Below are positions 13,689 through 20,677 of a DNA stretch of 22,777 nt, one piece after another. The notes below the pieces were generated by a model that saw only the letters and a program-made list of their open reading frames with translations, ran no database searches and was not told where the DNA came from. This DNA comes from an uncultured Treponema sp. (GTDB lineage Bacteria > Spirochaetota > Spirochaetia > Treponematales > Treponemataceae), in contig CALCRU010000066.1 in assembly GCA_937894335.1 (NCBI GenBank), forward strand, positions 1-22,777, given 5' to 3'. The position numbers and the translations under genes are program-made. Position 1 is the first letter of the stretch. Each line of letters starts with the position of its first letter.

Positions 13689-14279
13689 ATGGAACCCATT
13701 ATTTTAGCATCATCTTCTCCCCGCAGACAGGAAATTCTTCAGCTTTTAAACATTCCCTTTATTGTTCATCCGGCGGACTGTGACGAAACAGTTCCCGACA
13801 CCCTTCCCCCTCGCGAAATTCCAGAAGCCATTGCCACAAAAAAAGTCCGCAGCGTAATGCAGGCCCTTAGCGCTCAGGAGATTCCTTGGATTCTTGGCGC
13901 AGACACCATGATTCTTACCGACGAAGGAAAACTTCTTGGCAAACCTGACGGACAGGATGAGGCTTTTGCAATGATTTCTTCTCTGCAGGGTAAAAGCCAC
14001 GAGGTAATTACAGGACTTGCCTTGTACAACGGCTCCATTCATGATGTGGCCTGTAGAACTAGCATAAACAAGGTTACGGTGGCCCCCATGTCTGCAGAAG
14101 AAATTGAATGGTATGTGGAAACTGGCGAATGGCACGGTGCAGCAGGAGCCTACAGGGTACAGGGGCTAATGTCCTGCTTTATAAAGAAAATTGAAGGCTC
14201 TGAAAGTTCAGTTATGGGCTTGCCTATTTTTGAGCTTTATGATATGTTAAAGGAGCAAGGTTATTCGCTTATTTCTTAG
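13689..14279 (+). CDS. maf: Maf-family nucleoside triphosphate pyrophosphatase
   Basis: Maf proteins hydrolyse nucleoside triphosphates, often dTTP/UTP or modified forms, to monophosphates and so keep odd nucleotides out of DNA and RNA. The 196-residue protein opens with the family signature LASSSPRRQEIL (6-17) and has the catalytic-region LGADTMI near 70 and the substrate-loop KPDGQDEAFAM. YRVQGLMSCFIKKIEGSES replaces the usual YxIQG...I.G...V.GLP segment and is followed by MGLP. GAGG upstream of the ATG is the binding site. The exact substrate cannot be told from the sequence. It lies upstream of rpsB with 153 bases between them. Confidence 0.92.
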   Translation: MEPIILASSSPRRQEILQLLNIPFIVHPADCDETVPDTLPPREIPEAIATKKVRSVMQALSAQEIPWILGADTMILTDEGKLLGKPDGQDEAFAMISSLQGKSHEVITGLALYNGSIHDVACRTSINKVTVAPMSAEEIEWYVETGEWHGAAGAYRVQGLMSCFIKKIEGSESSVMGLPIFELYDMLKEQGYSLIS

Positions 14280-14286
14280 GCGTTTG

Positions 14287-14427
14287 CCTTACCGTTATCC
14301 GTAAGGGCAGTTTGTTCGAGCGGACAGCGAAATCTTCCGGGCTGTCCCTGCCCCGTGTAGGGTTCAGTTACGAGAAAAAGGTCTGGTGGAAGAGGGACGC
14401 GTAACGCATCATCTTCCGGTGAAGGAG
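14287..14427 (+). promoter_or_regulatory. Structured leader of rpsB, possible S2 autoregulation site
   Basis: Hairpins visible: CCTTAC/GTAAGG (14287-14306), GGACAGC/GCTGTCC (14322-14328 with 14341-14347), and GGAAGA (14388-14393) with TCTTCC (14412-14417) around a small GCG/CGC stem. The sequence ATCTTCCGG occurs twice, in the loop of the second hairpin (14332-14340) and just before the ribosome binding site (14411-14419). GGAAGA can thus pair with either copy. AAGGAG (14422-14427) lies in the short CTTC/GAAG hairpin. Control of S2 synthesis by its own protein is known in other bacteria; here it is inference. Confidence 0.45.
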
Positions 14428-14432
14428 TTATC

Positions 14433-15308
14433 ATGGCAGTAGTAACCATGAAGAGTCTGCTTGAGTCCGGCGTACATTTCGGACATCAGGTAAAGCGTTG
14501 GGACCCGCGCATGAAGAAGTACATCTTCGCAGAGCGCAACGGTATTCACATCATCGACTTGCAGAAGACAATCACAGCAATTAAAGACAGCTATGACGAA
14601 ATCCGCAAGGTAGCCTCAGCCGGCAAATCAGTTCTTTTTGTTGGAACAAAGAAACAGGCTCAGCAGGCAGTTCAGAAAGAAGCTGAACGCTGCGGACAGT
14701 TCTATGTAAACAACCGCTGGCTTGGTGGAACACTTACAAACTTTTCTACAATCAAAAAATCATTGCTCCGCTTAAAGAAAATCGAAAAGATGGAAGTAGA
14801 CGGAACATTTGACAAACTTACCAAAAAGGAAGTTTCTCAGCTGCTCCAGGAGAAGGAAAAGCTCCAGAAGAACTATGGTGGCATTAAGGAAATGAAGGAA
14901 CTCCCTGGTGCAATTTTCATCATCGACACACACAAAGAGCAGATTGCAGTTGCAGAAGCACGCCGCATGCACATCCCCATTATTGCAATCGTAGATACAA
15001 ACTGTAACCCCGAAGGCATCGACTTCCCCATTCCGGGCAACGACGACGCCATCCGCGCAATTACACTCTTTACTTCAATCATTGCAAATGCAGTTATTGA
15101 AGCAGACAACGAGCAGGGTCTTAAAATCATCGAAACTCTCGGTGACGAGGACGAGGTTCGCACAGACGCTTCTACAAAGAAAGAAGACGAAGAGATTGTT
15201 GACTATTCAAACTACACACCTACAGAACCAAAGACTGAGGATGTAGCCGAAGAAAAAATTGCTGGCGAAGACCTTGTTGACGAAGACAAGGCTTACGCAA
15301 AGCGCTAA
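14433..15308 (+). CDS. rpsB: Ribosomal protein S2
   Basis: Small-subunit ribosomal protein. The N-terminus has the S2 pattern LLESGVHFGHQVKRWDP, and later NNRWLGGTLTNF and the IDTHKE/AVAEA region. At 291 residues it is longer than many S2 proteins because of an acidic tail from about residue 240 (EDEEIVDYSNYTPTE and onward). AAGGAG five bases before the ATG sets the start. It is followed by tsf after 14 bases, the usual pairing of S2 with elongation factor Ts. Confidence 0.97.
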   Translation: MAVVTMKSLLESGVHFGHQVKRWDPRMKKYIFAERNGIHIIDLQKTITAIKDSYDEIRKVASAGKSVLFVGTKKQAQQAVQKEAERCGQFYVNNRWLGGTLTNFSTIKKSLLRLKKIEKMEVDGTFDKLTKKEVSQLLQEKEKLQKNYGGIKEMKELPGAIFIIDTHKEQIAVAEARRMHIPIIAIVDTNCNPEGIDFPIPGNDDAIRAITLFTSIIANAVIEADNEQGLKIIETLGDEDEVRTDASTKKEDEEIVDYSNYTPTEPKTEDVAEEKIAGEDLVDEDKAYAKR

Positions 15309-15322
15309 CTGGAGTAAGAAAA

Positions 15323-16156
15323 ATGGCTGTTACGGCTCAACAGGTAAAGGAACTGCGCGAAAAAACTGGTGCAGGAATGATGGACTGCAAAAAGGCTCTC
15401 GTTGACACAAACGGAGACTTTGAGGCAGCAGAAAAACTTCTTAAAGAAAAGGGACTTGCCGCTGTTGCAAAACGCGCAGAACGCGCCACAAGCGAAGGAC
15501 GCATCTTCATCCGTCAGCAGGGAAACAAGGTTGCAATCGTTGAACTTGTATGCGAAACTGACTTTGTTGCAAACAATGCAGAATTTGTTGGCTGTGGTGA
15601 AAAAATCCTCGACATGGTATTCGAAAAGGGATACACTCAGGTAGAAAAGGAACTTTCCGATGTTCTTCTTGATTTTGCAACACGCACTCGCGAAAACATG
15701 TCACTTTCAAAGGTTAAGGTTCTTACAGTACCCGAAAATGCAGTTGCAGGAATCTACATTCACTCTGACTTTAAGACTGCCGCTGTTGCAGTTGTCAAAG
15801 GTTCTACAGATGACCGCGTAAAGGAATTTGCACGGGATTGCTGTATGCACCTTGCCGCATTTACACCTGCATTCATCAAGCAGTCTGATGTTCCAGCATC
15901 ATACATTGACGAGCAGAAGGAAATCTTTAAGGTTCAGATGGCTAACGACGAAAAGGTTGCCTCTAAGCCCGAAAATGTAAAAGAAGGAATTCTTCAGGGC
16001 AAAATCAAGAAGCATCTTGCTGAAATCTGCTTTGTAGACCAGATGTTCGTTAAGGACGACAAAAAGTCTGTTGCCGCAAAGCTTGACGAAGTTGGAAAAG
16101 AAGTTGGAACTAAGCTTGAGTTTGGCGATGTTGAACTTCTCCTTCTTGGAAAATAA
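15323..16156 (+). CDS. tsf: Elongation factor Ts
   Basis: EF-Ts exchanges GDP for GTP on EF-Tu. The 277-residue protein starts VKELREKTGAGMMDCKKAL, the ubiquitin-associated-like N-terminal domain, and has the EF-Tu-contact motif TDFVANN at 79-85 (commonly TDFVAKN). GGAGTAAG upstream of the ATG is the ribosome binding site. A strong hairpin with T-run follows the stop codon, suggesting that rpsB-tsf forms one transcript. Confidence 0.97.
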   Translation: MAVTAQQVKELREKTGAGMMDCKKALVDTNGDFEAAEKLLKEKGLAAVAKRAERATSEGRIFIRQQGNKVAIVELVCETDFVANNAEFVGCGEKILDMVFEKGYTQVEKELSDVLLDFATRTRENMSLSKVKVLTVPENAVAGIYIHSDFKTAAVAVVKGSTDDRVKEFARDCCMHLAAFTPAFIKQSDVPASYIDEQKEIFKVQMANDEKVASKPENVKEGILQGKIKKHLAEICFVDQMFVKDDKKSVAAKLDEVGKEVGTKLEFGDVELLLLGK

Positions 16157-16164
16157 GTTCTGAC

Positions 16165-16225
16165 GGCTTAAGGGATGTCTGAATCCTTTAGATAAAGTTT
16201 GGGCATCCCTGCCTTTTATTTTTTT
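16165..16225 (+). terminator. Strong terminator between tsf and frr
   Basis: AGGGATG (16171-16177) pairs with CATCCCT (16204-16210), with an outer GGC/GCC past a bulge and an inner CTTT/AAAG stem. The tract TTTTATTTTTTT (16214-16225) follows. The frr ribosome binding site begins at 16226, directly after the T-run. Confidence 0.8.
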
Positions 16226-16236
16226 GGAGGTGTGTT

Positions 16237-16779
16237 ATGGCTGGTGATTACGAAAGCCGCATGGAAAAGTCTGTAAGTTCCCTCAAGGATGAATACAGCT
16301 CTATTAGAACAGGACGCGCAAGTGCTTCCATTTTTGACAAGGTCCGCGTTGACTATTACGGAACCCCTACTCCCCTCAATCAGGTGGGAACTGTTTCCGT
16401 TCCAGAAGCACGCATGGTTGTAGTTTCTCCCTTTGACAAGTCCCTCATTGGTGCCATTGAAAAGGCCATACAGAAGGCGGAACTGGGACTTAACCCCTCC
16501 AACGACGGAAAGGTTATCCGCATTTCAATTCCTCCGCTAACTGCAGAACGCCGCAAGGAACTGGTAAAACAGGCAAAATCTACTGCAGAAAATTACCGCA
16601 CTGCAATCCGCAACATTCGCCGCGATGGTAACGACGACTTTAAAAAGCAGCAGAAGGCAGGCGAGCTTACTGAAGACCAGCTCAAGGTTGAGACCGACAA
16701 GTTGCAGAAGCTTACCGACAAATATATTGACGAAATCAACAAGATTTACGATGCAAAAGAAAAGGAAATAATGGACTAA
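16237..16779 (+). CDS. frr: Ribosome recycling factor
   Basis: RRF works with EF-G to split the ribosome after termination. The 180-residue protein has the signature SSIRTGRASASIFDKVRVDYYG, shortened here to its core (SIRTGRAS), then the AIRNIRRDGND hinge region and a coiled-coil end. The length is near the usual 185. GGAGG (16226-16230) follows the terminator T-run with no room for a promoter. The stop codon is followed at once by the uppS ATG, so the two are co-translated. Confidence 0.97.
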   Translation: MAGDYESRMEKSVSSLKDEYSSIRTGRASASIFDKVRVDYYGTPTPLNQVGTVSVPEARMVVVSPFDKSLIGAIEKAIQKAELGLNPSNDGKVIRISIPPLTAERRKELVKQAKSTAENYRTAIRNIRRDGNDDFKKQQKAGELTEDQLKVETDKLQKLTDKYIDEINKIYDAKEKEIMD

Positions 16780-17523
16780 ATGCAAGCCTCTCCTGTTCCC
16801 GACAAAGCAAAGCTTCCCGTTCATGTTGCCATCATTATGGACGGAAACGGCCGCTGGGCTACGGAGCGGGGACAAAACCGTTCCAAGGGACATTACGAAG
16901 GGCTTGAAAATGCAAAACGAATTGCGGGTGCTGCCTCAGATTTGGGGCTTAAATATCTTACCCTGTATGTTTTTTCTACGGAAAACTGGAAGCGTACAAA
17001 GGAAGAGGTGGGCTACCTTATGGGACTAATCCGCAGTCACTTGCGTCAGGAGTTTGCCTTTTACAAGGAGCATGGAATAAGGCTCAAGTGCATCGGCAAC
17101 AGAAGCGGTCTTCCTGAAGACATTCAGAAGGACATAGAAGAGGCAGAAAGAGATACGGCATCTTTTTCTGACCTTACGCTTGTGCTTGCAATAAACTACG
17201 GAGGCCGAGATGAAATAGTCCGCTCCGTAAAAAAAATTGTTGCGGAACACAAAGATGAAAATTCCGTTACGGAAGAGTCCATTCAAAATCACTTTGATGT
17301 TCCCTCTCTACCGGATGTGGATCTGCTCATACGGACTGGAGGAGAAAAGCGGCTGAGCAACTTCCTTTTGTGGCATGCGTCCTATGCGGAACTGTTTTTT
17401 TCAGACACCCTTTGGCCCGACTACACCAAAGAGGAACTGTACCGGACCATTGCAGACTTTCAGAAGCGTAGCCGAAGGTTTGGAGCATACGACAAAGGCT
17501 CTAAGGAGGAAAATAAAAAATGA
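16780..17523 (+). CDS. uppS: Undecaprenyl diphosphate synthase
   Basis: UppS adds isopentenyl units in cis to farnesyl diphosphate to make the lipid carrier of cell-wall synthesis. The 247-residue protein has IIMDGNGRWA with catalytic Asp21, the substrate-binding STENWKR segment, and the closing LIRTGGEKRLSNFLLWH. The usual Gln after LLW is His, a minor variant. The start is the base after the frr stop, and the stop overlaps the cdsA start (ATGA). The carrier pathway also needs isoprenoids, which dxr two genes downstream supplies. Confidence 0.97.
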   Translation: MQASPVPDKAKLPVHVAIIMDGNGRWATERGQNRSKGHYEGLENAKRIAGAASDLGLKYLTLYVFSTENWKRTKEEVGYLMGLIRSHLRQEFAFYKEHGIRLKCIGNRSGLPEDIQKDIEEAERDTASFSDLTLVLAINYGGRDEIVRSVKKIVAEHKDENSVTEESIQNHFDVPSLPDVDLLIRTGGEKRLSNFLLWHASYAELFFSDTLWPDYTKEELYRTIADFQKRSRRFGAYDKGSKEENKK

Positions 17524-18404
17524 ACAAAGTTGTTTCTAGGCTTTTAGTTTTTTTTATAGGCATTCCCCTTATTCTTGCCATAGTCTATCTGCCCTACTGC
17601 AACCATCTTGCTCTGCATATATTGGTATGCCTTGTAAGTGTAATTGCAAGTTGCGAACTGTACGACATGCTTTCAAAAAACATGGCTCTTCCTCCAAAAC
17701 CATTTATAGCATTTCTTTCGGCTCTAATTCCCTTTGTACAGATGCTTATTTCTGTCATTCCGGGATTAACGGGCGGTCAGTTTTCTGTAGACCTGCCTAC
17801 TTGCGTGCTTATTTTTTCACTGCTAGCAGTCCTTGTTTACGAAGTGTTTAGCGCAAAAACTTTTGAATTTTCTAACCAGCATTTTTCTGGCTCGTTTTTT
17901 ATCATAATATATGCAGGATATCTGATTACCTTCCTGCAGAGGCTTACGACAGCAACATCTAAAGAGGGCGAATCTATGGCGGTTCCCCTTATTACAACCC
18001 TGCTTCTTATGGTTTTTCTGTGCGACTCTTTGGCATGGCTCTTTGGAGTCCTCTTTGGAAAAAACAACAGGGGCTTTATTAAGGCCAGTCCCAACAAGAG
18101 CATTGCGGGCTTTATAGGCGGATTAATAGGTTCCGTTGCAGCAGGAGTTCTTGCTTCTTTTGTTTGGCCTGATTTTTTTGGTTCTTCACGACCTCTTGTA
18201 ATTGTAACTGGAGTTCTTACAGCCTTTGCCGCTATCATAGGCGATTTAATTGAGTCAATCTGCAAAAGATCTAGCGGTGTTAAGGATTCTGGCTCCATAA
18301 TTCTGGGACGGGGAGGTCTCCTTGATTCCATTGATTCAATCCTCCTTGCCTCGCCTCTTTTTTATCTGCTTACTGGCATTTTCTTTGGACCCTTTGGCGC
18401 ATGA
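17520..18404 (+). CDS. cdsA: Phosphatidate cytidylyltransferase
   Basis: CdsA makes CDP-diacylglycerol from CTP and phosphatidate, the branch point of phospholipid synthesis, in the inner membrane. The 294-residue protein has about eight hydrophobic segments and the C-terminal signature KRSSGVKDSGSIILGRGG then LLDSIDS (about 250-272). Compared with the common form, the PGHGG and DRxDS parts read LGRGG and DSIDS, so His and Arg are replaced by Arg and Ser. It overlaps uppS and dxr by four bases each (ATGA), which couples translation of the three. Confidence 0.93.
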   Translation: MNKVVSRLLVFFIGIPLILAIVYLPYCNHLALHILVCLVSVIASCELYDMLSKNMALPPKPFIAFLSALIPFVQMLISVIPGLTGGQFSVDLPTCVLIFSLLAVLVYEVFSAKTFEFSNQHFSGSFFIIIYAGYLITFLQRLTTATSKEGESMAVPLITTLLLMVFLCDSLAWLFGVLFGKNNRGFIKASPNKSIAGFIGGLIGSVAAGVLASFVWPDFFGSSRPLVIVTGVLTAFAAIIGDLIESICKRSSGVKDSGSIILGRGGLLDSIDSILLASPLFYLLTGIFFGPFGA

Positions 18405-19510
18405 AAAAAGTTCTTGTTTTGGGATGCACAGGTTCCATAGGAAGTCAGACCTTGGACATCATCCGCCACAATCCTGACAGGTTTTCTGTAGCAGGACTTT
18501 CTTGCAACTCCAACCGTAAAAAACTTGACGCCCTATGTAAAGAATTTAAGGCACCGGGCAGTCTGTTCAGCAGTGAAGGAATAAAGGGACTCTCTAGCCT
18601 TATAAAAAATTCTGGAGCAGACATTGCTGTAAACGGAATAGCAGGAAGCGCTGGTCTCTTGCCTTCCGTCTGTGTCATAGAAAACAGGATTCCCCTTGCC
18701 CTAGCAAACAAGGAAACCGTAGTAATGGCATGGGACATTGTTAAGTCTCTTGCTCAAAAAAACTCAGTACCTGTCATTCCTGTAGACTCAGAGCACAGTG
18801 CTGTATTCTGCCTTATAAATCAGGCTCAGAAAAAAAATGTAAGCGAAATTGTAATTACTGCAAGCGGAGGTCCCTTTCGCACCTACAGCAGGGAACAGTT
18901 AAAGACTGTTACCCTACAGCAGGCCCTAGAGCATCCCACCTGGAGCATGGGACCAAAAATTACGGTAGACAGCGCAAGCCTTGCAAACAAGGGGCTTGAG
19001 GTAATAGAGGCCTGCCGTCTGTTTGACATGAAGCCGGACAGAGTTACTGTAGTGGTTCATCCTCAGAGCCTTGTACATTCTCTTGTAAGAACCACAGACG
19101 GAATGCTCTATGCTCAAATTTCAGATCCAGACATGAGGCACCCAATACAAAATGCCCTTACATGGCCAGACATGAGCCCATCTTATCTAGAGCCGTTTTC
19201 TCTTGCTGGTCACGACATGTCTTTTTTCCAACCCCGAACCAGTGACTTTAAAATGCTACCCCTAGCCTATTCTGCTGCAGAAAAAGGTGCATCCTATACC
19301 ATTGCCTACAACGCAGCAAACGAAGTGGCGGTAAGCCTTTTTATGCAGGACAAAATAGGATTTTTGGATATTGCATCTCTTGTGGAAGAAGTTTTAGGTG
19401 ACGACTGGACTTTCACCCCTAAGACAATAGAGGAAGTAATGCAGGCGGATTCCAGGGCGAGGCAGTCTGCAGAAAGGGCGTACGATAGACTTAAGGCGGT
19501 AATGTTATGA
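18401..19510 (+). CDS. dxr: 1-deoxy-D-xylulose 5-phosphate reductoisomerase
   Basis: Dxr converts DXP to MEP with NADPH, the first committed step of the non-mevalonate isoprenoid pathway. The 369-residue protein has the nucleotide-binding GCTGSIG (8-14), ALANKE, the metal and substrate residues in PVDSEHSA (near 128), ASGGPFR, HPTWSMGPKITVDSASL and HPQSLVHS. It ends near residue 369, slightly short of many homologues (around 390), with no motif lost. It overlaps its neighbours by ATGA. This isoprenoid supply feeds uppS in the same operon. Confidence 0.97.
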   Translation: MKKVLVLGCTGSIGSQTLDIIRHNPDRFSVAGLSCNSNRKKLDALCKEFKAPGSLFSSEGIKGLSSLIKNSGADIAVNGIAGSAGLLPSVCVIENRIPLALANKETVVMAWDIVKSLAQKNSVPVIPVDSEHSAVFCLINQAQKKNVSEIVITASGGPFRTYSREQLKTVTLQQALEHPTWSMGPKITVDSASLANKGLEVIEACRLFDMKPDRVTVVVHPQSLVHSLVRTTDGMLYAQISDPDMRHPIQNALTWPDMSPSYLEPFSLAGHDMSFFQPRTSDFKMLPLAYSAAEKGASYTIAYNAANEVAVSLFMQDKIGFLDIASLVEEVLGDDWTFTPKTIEEVMQADSRARQSAERAYDRLKAVML

Positions 19511-20607
19511 CAGTAGTACTAGGCCTTTTAGGATTAAGTTTTCTTGTATTCTTTCACGAGTTGGGTCACTTTGTAGCCGCAAGAATTTTTGGAGTCAAAG
19601 TAGAAGCCTTTTCTGTGGGAATGGGACCAGTCCTTTTGCATCACAAAAGGGGCGGTACTGACTACAGGCTTTCCCTTATTCCCATTGGTGGCTACTGCTC
19701 CATGAAGGGCGAAAAGGACTACCAGAAGGCCCTAGATCTTAACCTAAAGTCCATAGAAGGAGACCCCGATTCCTTTTACGGAGTGCATCCTCTAAAGCGA
19801 GCCGTCATTGGCTTTGCAGGCCCCTTCTTTAACATTCTGTTTGCCTTTATTGCCTTTTTTATCATAGGGCTTACGGGCTACTCCTACTACAGTGCGGGAA
19901 CCACAGTCACCATGGCTGATGAAGTTTACGACATGCATTCTGCAGCACATGAAGCTGGAATGCAGACGGGCGACACCATACTTAGCATAAACGGACGAAG
20001 CATGGAAGACTTTTCCGACATTTCAATGTATGTTTCCATGCACGGAAATGAAGACCTGCTTATAACTGTTTTGCGCGGCGAAAACAAAATTGACCTTACC
20101 GTACATTCAGACATGGACAGCGAGATTGGCGGAAAGATAGGAATTGTTGCAGACAGTAATTCTGTTGTGCAAAAAACTGTACAAGCTCAGAATGTTTTTA
20201 AGGCATTTGGAACAGGAATAAGGCGTACGGGAGAATTTATTTCCCTAACAGTTCAGAGCGTGGGCTTGCTGTTTAAGGGTATAGACATAAGCACGGCAGT
20301 GTCAGGACCTGTCCGCATAACTAGTCTGGTAGGTTCCACGGTAAAAGAGGGATTTTCAGAAGGAATAAAGACAGGCCTTGTTTCTACGCTGGAGTTGCTT
20401 TCCCTTATAAGCATTTCGCTTTTCTTTACAAACCTGCTTCCCATCCCCGTTCTTGACGGAGCCCTCATCCTGTTTGCCCTTGCGGAATGGATTACTGGCC
20501 GAAAGATGTCTCCTAAAGTCTTGTATTACATACAGTTGGCAGGAGTCATACTCATAGGCATCATTTTTGTATTTGTTCTGATTCTAGATATAAAGTCCTT
20601 TTTCTAA
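19507..20607 (+). CDS. rseP: RseP-type site-2 intramembrane metalloprotease
   Basis: Site-2 proteases cut transmembrane anchors, often of anti-sigma factors or signal peptides, within the membrane. The 366-residue protein has the zinc motif HELGH (17-21), a PDZ domain at about 125-210 (AGMQTGDTILSINGRSMEDF), and the second catalytic segment NLLPIPVLDGA near 309, where the common final Gly-Gly reads Gly-Ala. There is one PDZ domain rather than the two of E. coli RseP. The ATGA overlap with dxr places it last in the frr-to-rseP operon. The substrate is not visible here. Confidence 0.93.
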   Translation: MTVVLGLLGLSFLVFFHELGHFVAARIFGVKVEAFSVGMGPVLLHHKRGGTDYRLSLIPIGGYCSMKGEKDYQKALDLNLKSIEGDPDSFYGVHPLKRAVIGFAGPFFNILFAFIAFFIIGLTGYSYYSAGTTVTMADEVYDMHSAAHEAGMQTGDTILSINGRSMEDFSDISMYVSMHGNEDLLITVLRGENKIDLTVHSDMDSEIGGKIGIVADSNSVVQKTVQAQNVFKAFGTGIRRTGEFISLTVQSVGLLFKGIDISTAVSGPVRITSLVGSTVKEGFSEGIKTGLVSTLELLSLISISLFFTNLLPIPVLDGALILFALAEWITGRKMSPKVLYYIQLAGVILIGIIFVFVLILDIKSFF

Positions 20608-20625
20608 TGCCAAAAAACTGAAACC

Positions 20626-20654
20626 TTGAGTTAAGTTCTCTGTTATGCTATTAT
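20626..20654 (+). promoter_or_regulatory. Extended -10 promoter of the propeller gene
   Basis: TTGAGT (20626-20631) and TATTAT (20649-20654) are 17 bases apart. TGC just before the -10 box gives an extended -10 motif. The start near 20661 leaves a short leader before the ATG at 20678. Confidence 0.6.
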
Positions 20655-20677
20655 AGGACATCACCCTAGGAGAAGTC

